From: Candidatus Enterousia merdequi | GTDB taxonomy: Bacteria > Pseudomonadota > Alphaproteobacteria > Rs-D84 | DNA length: 25,505 nt | Direction of reading: 5' to 3' | Assembly: GCA_018065345.1 (NCBI GenBank) | Contig: JAGHTM010000123.1 | Location: forward strand, 1 to 25,505 | Shown here: piece by piece, positions 1 to 8,022 of the stretch | How positions within the stretch are numbered: the stretch's first letter is position 1 | How the letters are laid out: every line of letters starts with the position of its first letter | The notes under the pieces: generated by a model | Told to the model about the DNA's origin: nothing | What the model saw: the letters and a program-made list of their open reading frames with translations, nothing else | Databases searched by the model: none | Program-made: the position numbers and the translations under genes

Positions 1-86
1 AAGCTAGGACTATACTGGACAGAGCTAGCGTTATATAGGGATACGCACATAAGGGATTTGTAAATAAATAGACATATATACATTGG

Positions 87-160
87 TGTAGGTGGGAAAG
101 GATATGGGGTATGGGATATATATGGGGCACTCCGGTAGGTATATGGGGGATGGGAGATGG
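87..160. other. G-rich, strand-skewed tract
   Basis: The plus strand carries G runs at about 94-96, 106-109, 113-115, 124-127, 145-149 and 152-154, mostly in the setting TATGGG or ATGGG. This is striking in DNA that is otherwise about two-thirds A+T. Loop lengths are uneven (about 9, 3 and 8 nt in the first four runs), so at best it is an imperfect quadruplex motif. No coding frame with protein-like composition covers it. It lies upstream of the first candidate sRNA promoter. Confidence 0.5.
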
Positions 161-175
161 AAGTACCGGTATATA

Positions 176-202
176 TTGTTACGGTTTAGATAGGAATACG
201 CT
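176..202 (+). promoter_or_regulatory. Promoter-like element of candidate sRNA copy A
   Basis: TTGTTA (176-181), 15 nt, then TACGCT (197-202). It is weak alone. However, the -10-like hexamer sits 22 nt before the conserved TACCC of the core, exactly as TATTCT does in copy C (25249-25254), which also has TTGTTA as its -35-like hexamer. Confidence 0.35.
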
Positions 203-208
203 GCAGAA

Positions 209-329
209 TTTTTTCAATATTTTTACCCAGACTAAGTAAATCTAAGATATCCCTTACACGACCAATGTTCAACCCTCTGAGCCACATTTTACAACCCTTC
301 GCAAAAAGCAGTTTGTCGAAGGGTTTTTT
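209..329 (+). ncRNA. Candidate small RNA, copy A (divergent)
   Basis: About 120 nt between a promoter-like element and an intrinsic terminator. The core 221-284 aligns without gaps to 25273-25336 (copy C) at about 30 of 64 positions. Matches are concentrated at the ends: TACCCARACTA at the 5' side and TSTGAGCCA-type sequence at the 3' side. The following GAGCCACA..TT..ACA also recurs in copy B before the terminator. It stands immediately upstream of the KAP gene and its own promoter. The transcript, its ends and its function are inferred. An alternative is a non-transcribed boundary element or the degraded 3' end of a minus-strand gene. Confidence 0.4.
293..329 (+). terminator. Intrinsic terminator after sRNA copy A
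   Basis: Stem AACCCTTCG (293-301) with CGAAGGGTT (317-325), extended by CAAA/TTTG around one bulged base, then six T (324-329). It insulates the KAP promoter at 403-432 from upstream transcription. Confidence 0.8.
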
Positions 330-402
330 CAAGTAAAAACAAGCACTTTTGTCTGTTAGTACACCAGCCATACGACTACATGGCAAATATAGTATTTCTG
401 CC

Positions 403-432
403 TTGAAAAATCCGCTTTTATACCTATATAAA
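403..432 (+). promoter_or_regulatory. Promoter of the KAP NTPase gene
   Basis: TTGAAA (403-408), then TATAAA (427-432) at 18 nt spacing or TATATA (425-430) at 16 nt. It is followed by AAAGG (443-447) seven bases before the ATG at 455. Confidence 0.55.
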
Positions 433-454
433 CATCAATAATAAAGGTATAAAA

Positions 455-2092
455 ATGGGAAAGACAGAAATTGCACCACAAATAGATTGGAACAAAGACA
501 AATTAGGCATCAAAGATAATGTCATTGGCTTCGCTAATATTTTAAAACAAGAAAAATACACACAGGACGGAACTTCAAAAGTGTATTCTATTTCTGCAGA
601 ATTTGGTATTGGTAAGACGTTTTTTTGTGAACATTTACAGGATGTTTTAAAACAGGACGGCATACCTGTATCAATGTTAAACATCTGGAAAATGGATTTT
701 TATGAAAACCCTCTTGTTCCGTTGCTTATCAACTTACAACAGACCTACACAATGTATTCGAATACACCTGAAGCTTTCCCTAATCCGAAAAAACTGTTAA
801 ATATGTTTAAATCTTTAGTGGCAGGTATTTCTGTTGAAGCTCATGCGCCACTGTTTGGCAAAATTGTTATTGATGGCGAAAAAATCATAAACTGTCATGA
901 GAATCTGAAAAACACAGAAGCAAAAAACAGCATTTACACCGAATACAAACAATTCGAAACAGAATTAAACAATTTAAAATCTTTTCTGGGCGATTGGGCA
1001 AAAAGCATGAATAAGCCCATAGTCATTATAATCGATGAACTAGATCGATGCCGTCCGGATTATGCCGTTAAGACGTTGGAAATATTAAAGCATTTCTTTG
1101 ATATTAAAGGTTTTGTGTTTGTTCTTGCTATTGATGAAGAACAATTAAAAAACTCTGTAGAAACTTTATTTGGGACTAAAAACTTTGACGGTTATAAACG
1201 TAAATTTATCAATAACTCTTTCATTCTTCCTGCACCAAACAAAGTAAAATTTACTGATTTTTTATATGACAAATCTGGATTATCAAATGTTGTAAAACAA
1301 ATCGAATCCTGTGAAAAAGATTTGGTATTTAAGACGGTTCTAAAAGATATGGAATTACGATATGTTAGCAATGATCCGGCTCTCCAAAAGGAGCGAGATT
1401 ATAATAACAGTCAAACTTCTGAGCAAATTATTAAACATTATTTTGCAGCTTATAGTATATGGTTTAAATTCTCTTTACGTCAAATGGAACAAATTTTTGA
1501 TAGATTGGTTTTATTCTCAAAATATATTTTGAATTGCGATGAATTGTATTCGCCAGATTTAGCAGTATTTTTAATATGTTTACATGAATTCGATTTGGCA
1601 ATATATAACAAATTGCGTTCTTCTTCCAGCAAAGTTTATGGTCAACACGGTGGATTATTAAAGCATATTTATAGCACCAACAAAACAGAAGCCTCGCTTG
1701 CACGAGTTATTTATAAAGATGACTCAGACACAATGTTTGACACTCTAGATCGTAATCTAATTCCAAAAGTTCCTGAAATTCTTGGTTTTTCAGCGATCGG
1801 TTCCTTTAATCAACAACATACCGTTATCATTCACGATAACGTAGATCGTTTCTTTGTTGCTGAAGAGTCGCAACAACATCCACTGACTTGGATTGTTGAA
1901 ATACAGGATCATGAGACAGGGAAACGGTCAATGGCGCAAAATAATGGCAGAGTAGCTGTTATAACCAATTCTAAACGTGATGCCGCTTGGAAAGAACCAC
2001 CTGCCGATGTAGACACTGCAACACAATTTGATTTAGAGCAATTCCGCAAAGATTATTTTGATAAAACGGATTTCATTTTGAATTTTAAATAA
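455..2092 (+). CDS. KAP family P-loop NTPase
   Basis: A 545-residue protein of the KAP family of STAND-like P-loop NTPases. Walker A is EFGIGKTFF (about residues 49-57). Walker B with the family signature is IVIIIDELDRCRPDYA (about 189-204), followed by the hydrophobic strand FVFVLAIDEEQL. Many KAP proteins carry membrane segments inserted between Walker A and B. Here the corresponding stretch (about 120-142) is only mildly hydrophobic, so a soluble or peripheral protein is more likely. The C-terminal third has no domain I recognise and may be the sensor or effector part. ATG with AAAGG seven bases upstream supports the start. It precedes mcrBC on the same strand, but a 320-bp gap and a separate mcrB promoter argue against one operon. 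KAP NTPases occur in defence islands and in some phage-exclusion systems; the role here is inferred. Confidence 0.85.
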   Translation: MGKTEIAPQIDWNKDKLGIKDNVIGFANILKQEKYTQDGTSKVYSISAEFGIGKTFFCEHLQDVLKQDGIPVSMLNIWKMDFYENPLVPLLINLQQTYTMYSNTPEAFPNPKKLLNMFKSLVAGISVEAHAPLFGKIVIDGEKIINCHENLKNTEAKNSIYTEYKQFETELNNLKSFLGDWAKSMNKPIVIIIDELDRCRPDYAVKTLEILKHFFDIKGFVFVLAIDEEQLKNSVETLFGTKNFDGYKRKFINNSFILPAPNKVKFTDFLYDKSGLSNVVKQIESCEKDLVFKTVLKDMELRYVSNDPALQKERDYNNSQTSEQIIKHYFAAYSIWFKFSLRQMEQIFDRLVLFSKYILNCDELYSPDLAVFLICLHEFDLAIYNKLRSSSSKVYGQHGGLLKHIYSTNKTEASLARVIYKDDSDTMFDTLDRNLIPKVPEILGFSAIGSFNQQHTVIIHDNVDRFFVAEESQQHPLTWIVEIQDHETGKRSMAQNNGRVAVITNSKRDAAWKEPPADVDTATQFDLEQFRKDYFDKTDFILNFK

Positions 2093-2110
2093 CGACATCG
2101 TATTTAAAAT
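2082..2110 (+). other. Hairpin overlapping the KAP stop codon
   Basis: ATTTTAAAT (2082-2090) pairs with ATTTAAAAT (2102-2110), with ACGA/TCGT extending the stem inward after one bulged A. The next bases are CGCTATTC, not a T tract, so it is an RNA 3'-end or stability hairpin at most, not a standard intrinsic terminator. Confidence 0.4.
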
Positions 2111-2120
2111 CGCTATTCTT

Positions 2121-2164
2121 TGATTTCAATTATGATTTCAATATTGATTTCATCATTGATTTCA
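2121..2164 (+). repeat. Four TGATTTCA units at exact 12-bp spacing
   Basis: TGATTTCA begins at 2121, 2133, 2145 and 2157, so the period is exactly 12 bp while the four intervening bases vary. It lies in the 320-bp gap 2093-2412. In that gap I see no convincing gene: the longer open frames on both strands are low-complexity here and lack good start signals. The array could be a protein-binding site for the downstream mcrB promoter, or a coding microrepeat relic. Confidence 0.6.
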
Positions 2165-2351
2165 GTAATGAGTCGAACGTATTTTTTTAAGCAAAACCAA
2201 GCCTTTCGCTCATTTATTACCGAGTTTGATAATATGGTTTTCAAAAATTCGCGTTTTTTTGAGTTTATCGAACAATTCATGATTGTTGCCGCCTGTCCAG
2301 GTGCTGATGTTTTGTTTAGTAAGAATACTGTAAAAACACATGAAAAAAGTC

Positions 2352-2403
2352 TTTACCAAGAATACTTTCATAGTATATAATGAAGTTATCATAATTATCA
2401 TAG
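2352..2403 (+). promoter_or_regulatory. mcrB promoter with a tandem 9-mer at the start region
   Basis: TTTACC (2352-2357), 18 nt, then a perfect TATAAT (2376-2381). Just downstream is a tandem repeat TTATCATAA/TTATCATAG (2386-2403), where a repressor could bind over the transcription start. The RBS AGGAAGGG follows and then the mcrB ATG at 2413. Confidence 0.55.
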
Positions 2404-2412
2404 GAAGGGATT

Positions 2413-4398
2413 ATGCTGAATAAAGATAAACTTAATGCTTTGCTAACAGAATACAAATCTGACTTTTCTGCCCAATGGGAAAAAGAAAACTACAAAAGAA
2501 TTGCGATCAAGCACTTTCAAGACAATTGGGATATAGACGCCAAGAACTTTCACGAAATGTTGAAGAATAGTCTTAAAAAAGCTGGAAATTTACTGTTAAG
2601 TGCAAATTTCTTTCCAGGTGGCATGATTCAAAATTTTGCAGAAAGATATCCTGAACAAGTACGCAAAATGTTTCGGAATTTATTCGATGAAACAAAAGAT
2701 TTGGCAGAACGCATTGAAAACTTTAAACAAGCTGCTGATAAATTATTAGAAAAATATCAACAGAAAGAAAATGCCGCTAATCATTATCAAACAGAAAATT
2801 CCATCAGCACATATTTATGGTTACATAATCCCGATAAATATTATATTTATAAGTTCAGCGAATACAAAAGCGTTGTTAATGCATTGGATGCGGAATACAA
2901 GGTATTATGGGGAAAATCAATAGACAATTTAATTTCTTGCTTTGCGTTGTATGATGAAGTCTGCAAAATAATCGAGCAAGATAACGAACTTGCTGATTTG
3001 GTTCGTACACATACAGACAATCAACACTTTAAGGACAAAAACTTCAAGGTAACAACAGTTGATTTTTGTTTCTTTGTTTCACGTAAAAAAGACACAGGAG
3101 AAGTTATGGCAAAAACAAACAATGTCACAAGCCAAACGAACCACTGGTGGTTAACAGCCAATCCAAGCATCTGGAAATTCTCTGATATTATTATAGGTTC
3201 TGAACAATATTATACTTTGCTTAATTCTAACGGCAACCCAAGAAAGATTCCTCAGAATTTCCGAGATGCAAAAGCGGACGACTTGATTATAGGATACGAA
3301 GCTTCCCCTAAAAAAATGATTACCGCATTGTGTAAGGTAACTAAAAAAGATAAAGAAAAGCTGTATTTCACAAAAATTAAAGATTTTGTAAATCCTGTTG
3401 ATTATCAAACCCTAAAAGCAATACCAGAACTGGCGGATTTAGAATTCTTCAAAAACCCAAACGGTAGTCTGTTTAAAGTAACAGAAATGGAATACAATGC
3501 CATCATGGACTTAATTGATGATGGTAATGCCCAACCAAATCTGTTAAACAGCGTAACATCTTTTGATAAATATACGAAAAAAGAGTTTTTGAGAGATGTG
3601 TTTATGTCATCAGAAAAATATGACGAATTGGTTGATCTATTAAAAACCAAGAAGAATATTATTTTACAGGGCGCACCGGGTGTTGGTAAAACATATGCCG
3701 CTGAACGCCTTGCGTATTCCATAATGGGCAGCAAGGATAAATCGCGTGTCAAATTCATTCAGTTCCACCAAAACTATTCATATGAAGATTTTGTTATAGG
3801 ATATAAACCAACAAATACAGGATTTGAACTGAAACGAGGCGTATTTTATGAATTCTGCATGAAAGCGGCGAACGACCCATCACAAGATTATTTCTTTATA
3901 ATCGATGAAATCAATCGCGGAAACATGAGCAAAATCTTCGGTGAATTGCTTATGATGATAGAATCTGACTATAGAAACAAACCTGTACAATTGGCATACA
4001 CAAAGGATTCTTTTATTGTGCCAGAAAACCTACATATCATCGGCATGATGAATACTGCAGACCGTAGCTTAGCCATGATAGATTACGCTTTGCGTCGCAG
4101 ATTTAGTTTTGTAAATATGGAGCCAGGGTTTAACACTGCAGGATTTAAGAAATATCTTGAACGAAACCCTAAATTTAAGGCATTAACAGCAAAGATTGTT
4201 GAATTAAACGCAAAAATTACAGCAGACGCATCTTTAGGGAAAGGTTTTTGTATCGGGCACAGCTATTTGTGCAAACCTGATTCTGATATAAAATCGATCA
4301 TAAAATACGATTTGATACCATTGATTGAAGAATATTGGTTTGACAATGAAACAACTCAGAAACAACACATAACCTTTCTGGAAGAGCTTGTTAAATGA
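2413..4398 (+). CDS. mcrB: McrB-like AAA+ GTPase with EVE-like domain
   Basis: A 661-residue motor and specificity subunit of a McrBC-type modification-dependent restriction system. The C-terminal AAA+ module has Walker A LQGAPGVGKT (about 418-427) and the segment FHQNYSYEDFVIGY. Walker B is FFIIDEINRGNMSKIFGELL (about 495), and MMNTADRSLAMID (about 545) is the McrB-type GTPase signature. ALRRRFSF supplies the arginine-finger region. Upstream, around residues 244-320, NHWWLTANPSIW and the following strands resemble an EVE/PUA-like fold that would read modified bases. The first about 220 residues are helical and charged and not assigned. GTP-driven translocation with McrC cleavage is known for the family; the modified base recognised here is unknown. 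The start is supported by AGGAAGGG. It overlaps mcrC by four bases (ATGA), so translation is coupled. Confidence 0.92.
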   Translation: MLNKDKLNALLTEYKSDFSAQWEKENYKRIAIKHFQDNWDIDAKNFHEMLKNSLKKAGNLLLSANFFPGGMIQNFAERYPEQVRKMFRNLFDETKDLAERIENFKQAADKLLEKYQQKENAANHYQTENSISTYLWLHNPDKYYIYKFSEYKSVVNALDAEYKVLWGKSIDNLISCFALYDEVCKIIEQDNELADLVRTHTDNQHFKDKNFKVTTVDFCFFVSRKKDTGEVMAKTNNVTSQTNHWWLTANPSIWKFSDIIIGSEQYYTLLNSNGNPRKIPQNFRDAKADDLIIGYEASPKKMITALCKVTKKDKEKLYFTKIKDFVNPVDYQTLKAIPELADLEFFKNPNGSLFKVTEMEYNAIMDLIDDGNAQPNLLNSVTSFDKYTKKEFLRDVFMSSEKYDELVDLLKTKKNIILQGAPGVGKTYAAERLAYSIMGSKDKSRVKFIQFHQNYSYEDFVIGYKPTNTGFELKRGVFYEFCMKAANDPSQDYFFIIDEINRGNMSKIFGELLMMIESDYRNKPVQLAYTKDSFIVPENLHIIGMMNTADRSLAMIDYALRRRFSFVNMEPGFNTAGFKKYLERNPKFKALTAKIVELNAKITADASLGKGFCIGHSYLCKPDSDIKSIIKYDLIPLIEEYWFDNETTQKQHITFLEELVK

Positions 4399-5486
4399 TT
4401 ATCGACAAAGGTATCCGTATAAAAAATATTTACTATATGCTCAGCTATGCTTTTGAATTTATAAAGCATACTGGCTATTCAAATATGGATACCGAAGAAT
4501 TTGAGAACATTCACGATTTGTTTGCGGCTATATTAGCCCAAGGGATGGCTTATCAATTAAAAAAAGGGCTATACAAAGAATACGTACATAAAAGCGACAA
4601 TTTATCAACTGTACGTGGCAAAATAAACATTACAGAAACTATTCGCAACAAGATCCTGCAAAGACGCATTATAAATTGCGAGTTTGATGAATTGTCAGAA
4701 AATAATATTTACAATCAGATTATCAAATGTACAGCATCATTATTGCTTCGTCATGGTAATGTTGAAGCCAAGTATAAATCGCGTTTAAAGCAGAGTTTAT
4801 TGTTTTTTTCAAATGTTGATGATATTGATTTAAAAACCGTAAAATGGGGTGCAATAACCTTTCATAGAAACAATCAAAACTACAGAATATTAATAAATAT
4901 ATGCAATCTATTGGCACGAGGCCTATTACAAACAACCAACAATGGACACACTAAATTAGCTACTTTTATTGACGAACAAAGTATGTGCCGTTTGTACGAA
5001 AAATTTATATTAGAATATTACAAACAAGAACACAGCAATACAGTTAAATCAGAAGCGTTGCAAATTCCTTGGGTTTTAGATGATGATAATCAAAATCTGT
5101 TACCAATTATGCAAACAGACATTACACTAACTAGGAAAGGTAAAAATAGGCAAGACATACTGATTATCGATGCAAAATATTACCGAAATACGCTATCAAG
5201 CAACAATCACTCTGATAAATTAACACTGCATTCAGGCAATATGTATCAAATATTCACCTATGTAAAGAATAAAGATGCGGATTTGTTGCGTAAAAACATA
5301 CAGCACAGGGTTTCTGGAATGCTGCTGTACGCAAAAACAGAAGAACAAATCACACTTGATAATTCATATCAAATGAGTGGGAATAATATATGTGTAAAAA
5401 ACCTTGATCTAAACCAAGACTTTTCTGAAATACGAAAACAATTAGACCAAATCTTAACCGACTGTTTTGACACTTTAACATATTAA
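4395..5486 (+). CDS. mcrC: McrC nuclease subunit
   Basis: A 363-residue partner of the preceding McrB, starting inside its stop codon (ATGA). It has the usual McrC arrangement. The N-terminal part (KGIRIKNIYYMLSYAF) interacts with the McrB ring in characterised members. The C-terminal PD-(D/E)XK nuclease core has MQTDITL (D242) followed by ILIIDAKYY (D259, K261), then QIFTYV. The length is normal for the family. The combination of both subunits with intact GTPase and nuclease residues indicates a functional type IV restriction system that cleaves modified, typically methylated or hydroxymethylated, DNA. No terminator is visible directly after the stop. The next element is the promoter of sRNA copy B, and its terminator at 5623-5647 may also end this transcript. 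Confidence 0.92.
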   Translation: MIIDKGIRIKNIYYMLSYAFEFIKHTGYSNMDTEEFENIHDLFAAILAQGMAYQLKKGLYKEYVHKSDNLSTVRGKINITETIRNKILQRRIINCEFDELSENNIYNQIIKCTASLLLRHGNVEAKYKSRLKQSLLFFSNVDDIDLKTVKWGAITFHRNNQNYRILINICNLLARGLLQTTNNGHTKLATFIDEQSMCRLYEKFILEYYKQEHSNTVKSEALQIPWVLDDDNQNLLPIMQTDITLTRKGKNRQDILIIDAKYYRNTLSSNNHSDKLTLHSGNMYQIFTYVKNKDADLLRKNIQHRVSGMLLYAKTEEQITLDNSYQMSGNNICVKNLDLNQDFSEIRKQLDQILTDCFDTLTY

Positions 5487-5501
5487 CGTCAAACACTTTG
5501 C

Positions 5502-5531
5502 TTTACACCCTATGGCGCATTCGTGTAATCT
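5502..5531 (+). promoter_or_regulatory. Promoter-like element of candidate sRNA copy B
   Basis: TTTACA (5502-5507), 18 nt, then TAATCT (5526-5531). The -10-like hexamer directly abuts the conserved 83-bp core and corresponds in position, within one base, to TATTCT of copy C and TACGCT of copy A. Confidence 0.45.
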
Positions 5532-5647
5532 TTTAGAAAGATTTCGCAAACTCTACTCAGGCTAGTAAATTCTTCTGGATTTTCTACCCGATACGTGCGA
5601 GTTATCTCGAGCCACAGTTAACACCGTTCCTAAAAGGAGCGGTTTTT
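5532..5647 (+). ncRNA. Candidate small RNA, copy B
   Basis: The segment 5532-5614 is a direct repeat of 25254-25336: 83 bp, ungapped, 7 mismatches. It is preceded by a promoter-like element and followed at once by an intrinsic terminator, giving a predicted transcript of about 110 nt starting near 5538. Simple hairpins are visible: AAATTC/GGATTT with loop TTCT (5567-5582), and CGAG/CTCG with loop TTAT (5598-5609). The terminator stem sequence is unrelated to that of copy C, although its position is the same. That is what an RNA gene with a free terminator, or a cassette border, would show. The minus strand also reads open across most of the core, but here it has an in-frame stop just upstream and no start codon, so a peptide is less likely. 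Confidence 0.5.
5623..5647 (+). terminator. Intrinsic terminator after sRNA copy B
   Basis: ACCGTTCC (5623-5630) pairs with GGAGCGGT (5636-5643, one G-T pair) around TAAAA and runs into TTTTT (5643-5647). The hsp70 promoter starts 15 bp downstream. Confidence 0.8.
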
Positions 5648-5662
5648 ATTTATCACATCATA

Positions 5663-5690
5663 TTGACTTTTTACTTCTTGAATATAAAAT
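5663..5690 (+). promoter_or_regulatory. Promoter of the Hsp70-like gene
   Basis: TTGACT (5663-5668), 16 nt, then TAAAAT (5685-5690), followed by AGGAGC before the ATG at 5715. It lies directly after the terminator of sRNA copy B, so the gene is independently transcribed. Confidence 0.55.
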
Positions 5691-5714
5691 GTTATTTATA
5701 TCTAGGAGCAGCCT

Positions 5715-6989
5715 ATGTCCATATATGTTGCGGGCATTGATTTCGGAACTACTAATTCATCAGCAGCCATTTCCGATGGCAAAGTTGTGCAAATGATAGA
5801 TGTAGAAAAAGGTAAAGATACAATACCTACTGCTTTGTTTTTTCCTGATAAATCTAATCAAATACTCTATGGCCGAGAAGCCCAAACAAAATACACCAGC
5901 GAAGAAAATCCTGGCCGTTTTATGCGCAGTATGAAACGTATATTAGGAACGTCTTTAATGCAAGAAGGAACTGTTATCAATGGTAAATCTGTAAGCTTTG
6001 ATGATATCGTTGGTTATTTTATAAAACACATAAAACAAAAGATCGATAAAGCCGCCGGACAAAATGTAGAAAGCGTTGTTATGGGGCGACCTGTTCACTT
6101 TTGTGACGACGACCCAGAAGGTGACAAGCGCGCCGAACAAGAACTGAAAAAAATTGCCCTGGCTGCTGGATTTAAACATGTAGCATTTCAATACGAACCT
6201 ATTGCTGCAGCTTTTGCTCACGAACAAAATATAACATCTGATAAATTAGCTTTTGTGGTAGACATTGGTGGTGGAACTTCTGACTTTACTGTTATCAGAT
6301 TATCACCAAACAGAAAATTTAATTTTGATAGAACCTCTGATGTTTTAGCAAACACAGGCGTTCGCATAGGCGGTAATGATTTCGATAAAGATTTATCTAT
6401 AAAATCTTTTATGCCTTGCTTTGGTTTAGGAACAAAATATAAAACTTATAACAAAGATATTTATTTACCAACAGGACCTTTTATCAGCCTGTCAACTTGG
6501 AGTTCTGTTAATGAAGTTTATAATTACAAGACATTAAATATGGTAAAAGATTATGTTGTTTGGGGTTTAGAACCAGAAAAGACTCAACGCCTTTACGAAA
6601 TCATAGAAAATCGCTTGGGACATCAAAATCTGGATTATGTGGAAAATGCAAAAATTGCTTTATCAGAAATAGCAGAATACGATATTAAACTAGACTTTTT
6701 ATCAGATGCACCAACAATTCATATAAATCGTGAACTATTTGAAAAAGCTATTGAACAAAATGTTAAAAAAATCGAAAAATCAGTTCAAGAATGTTTGAAT
6801 AAGGCAAAAGTCAAAAACACTGATATAGAGTTGGTAATTTTAACTGGTGGTTCAACCGAAATTCCATATATTAACAACGCAATGCAATCATATTTTCCAA
6901 AAGCTAAAGTTTCTTCTGAAAATAAAATGGCTAGTGTAGGTTTAGGACTAGCATATGATGCCATGCGCCGTTTTTATAAAAAACCATAA
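5715..6989 (+). CDS. YegD-like Hsp70 family protein
   Basis: A 424-residue member of the actin/Hsp70 ATPase superfamily. The phosphate-1 motif is GIDFGTTNSSAA (about residues 7-18), phosphate-2 is FVVDIGGGTSDFTVI (about 179-193), and the adenosine motif is ILTGGSTEIPYI (about 375-386). The length and architecture match the short YegD type: a nucleotide-binding domain without the full DnaK substrate-binding domain and lid. It is a cytosolic ATPase, and substrates are unknown. It is a single gene with its own promoter, convergent with the kinase gene that ends at 7013. No DnaJ or GrpE partner is present. Hsp70-like proteins do occur in defence islands, but a defence role here rests only on context. 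ATG with AGGAGC at good spacing fixes the start. Confidence 0.87.
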   Translation: MSIYVAGIDFGTTNSSAAISDGKVVQMIDVEKGKDTIPTALFFPDKSNQILYGREAQTKYTSEENPGRFMRSMKRILGTSLMQEGTVINGKSVSFDDIVGYFIKHIKQKIDKAAGQNVESVVMGRPVHFCDDDPEGDKRAEQELKKIALAAGFKHVAFQYEPIAAAFAHEQNITSDKLAFVVDIGGGTSDFTVIRLSPNRKFNFDRTSDVLANTGVRIGGNDFDKDLSIKSFMPCFGLGTKYKTYNKDIYLPTGPFISLSTWSSVNEVYNYKTLNMVKDYVVWGLEPEKTQRLYEIIENRLGHQNLDYVENAKIALSEIAEYDIKLDFLSDAPTIHINRELFEKAIEQNVKKIEKSVQECLNKAKVKNTDIELVILTGGSTEIPYINNAMQSYFPKAKVSSENKMASVGLGLAYDAMRRFYKKP

Positions 6990-7012
6990 ATTGTAAGTTA
7001 TTATTTCAGACA

Positions 7013-7891
7013 TTATACATAGGAGTCTTCCATATGTCTGCATGCAATTAATTTCTTTAATCTTTTTATATTTTGTTCTCTAGAAACCCAACTTAATTCT
7101 GGATGTGCAAAACTCATTAAAAACATGCATATACAATAAAAGAATTGTCGTGATTTAAAACCATTATCCATCTTCTTTCCATATCCAATTTCCAAGAATT
7201 TTTGTGGTTCACCAAACATATATCTAAATTCATAAGCAGGGTCTGCATAATGAAAAGCACCAAAATCTATTACTCCTGTTATTTGATAATCTTTTGTTGA
7301 CACCATTATATTATTAAAATGCAAATCTGCATGACACGGCAACAAATCAATTGATTTTGCAGTTTGTTCAAAATTCAATAAACTATTATTAATAATTGAT
7401 ATTTCTTCTTTGGTTAACTGTTTTTGTAAACCAGGTGTAAACCATTTATAAAAATTATCTTTCTGATATTCAGCAGAACGTATTAATCTATTTTGTAACT
7501 TTGATACCTTAATAGAATTAATTTCTGCGTAAATCTTTCCGTATTCAATTAAAAAATTTTCACGTATTTTTTTAGGCAAATTTCTATATATTTCATACGA
7601 AAAAGGATTACCGTCAATTTTTTCTTCTATTATTATTTCACGACCATCTGATAACAATCCATGATTTATCATATTTGGTGTAATAAAATTTACTTTATTT
7701 TTAATATATTCCAAAACATCACTTTCAGAATTTTGATACTCATTTATACTGTTGCTTTTTGATACTTTTACTACATATTTATTATTGATATCCCAGGTTT
7801 TAGCAAATAAACCTTCACCCAAAAATTTAATATCCTTTATAGAAACATCAGAAATATTTTCTAATAAAAACAGATATATTTCATTTTCCAT
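7013..7891 (-). CDS. APH/choline-kinase-fold phosphotransferase
   Basis: A 292-residue small-molecule kinase of the aminoglycoside phosphotransferase (APH) fold. The N-lobe has LGEGLFAKTWDI and the ATP-contact lysine in YVVKVSK (about residue 42). The catalytic loop is CHADLHFNNIMV (H187, D189, N194), and the metal-binding motif is GVIDFGAFHYADPAYEF (D209). All key residues are present, so it is probably active. The substrate is unknown and need not be an antibiotic. A TATAAT on the minus strand (7948-7953) is a possible -10 for its own promoter in the 125-bp gap behind the GreA-like gene. It may also be read through from the CYTH/GreA genes on the same strand. Relatives include choline, fructosamine and homoserine kinases and resistance enzymes. 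Confidence 0.82.
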   Translation of the reverse strand: MENEIYLFLLENISDVSIKDIKFLGEGLFAKTWDINNKYVVKVSKSNSINEYQNSESDVLEYIKNKVNFITPNMINHGLLSDGREIIIEEKIDGNPFSYEIYRNLPKKIRENFLIEYGKIYAEINSIKVSKLQNRLIRSAEYQKDNFYKWFTPGLQKQLTKEEISIINNSLLNFEQTAKSIDLLPCHADLHFNNIMVSTKDYQITGVIDFGAFHYADPAYEFRYMFGEPQKFLEIGYGKKMDNGFKSRQFFYCICMFLMSFAHPELSWVSREQNIKRLKKLIACRHMEDSYV

Positions 7892-7987
7892 TTCTAACTT
7901 TATCTATATTTACAACAATTTGCAAATTACTTACAAACAATATAATCATTATACTAAAACAAACTCATTATCTGCTACAATCAATTA

Positions 7988-8022
7988 AGATAAAACATCT
8001 TTGCAATTCATGATGTTTATCT
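7988..8022. terminator. Hairpin at the end of the GreA-like gene
   Basis: AGATAAAACATC (7988-7999) pairs with GATGTTTATCT (8012-8022) with one bulged base. On the minus strand it follows the GreA-like stop but only TTAATTG comes next. On the plus strand it is followed by CATTTTTT. It is a possible attenuator or weak terminator. Confidence 0.35.

Noticed and set aside
221..284. tRNA-like look (CTTACAC as an anticodon loop, GAGCCA as an acceptor end)
   Set aside because: Anticodon, T-arm and acceptor stems do not pair, and there is no matching 5' acceptor strand about 75 nt upstream. It is not a tRNA.
186..386. Minus-strand open frame of 66 codons over sRNA copy A
   Set aside because: It runs through an intrinsic terminator stem. 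The equivalent frame in copy B has an in-frame stop and no start. Ungapped alignment of an RNA core explains the matching spacing of residues such as Trp-Leu and Ser-Leu-Gly.
2120..2380. Open frames in the KAP-mcrB gap on both strands
   Set aside because: They are low-complexity over the 12-bp repeat, lack ribosome sites and have no recognisable family. The plus-strand frame also runs into the mcrB promoter.
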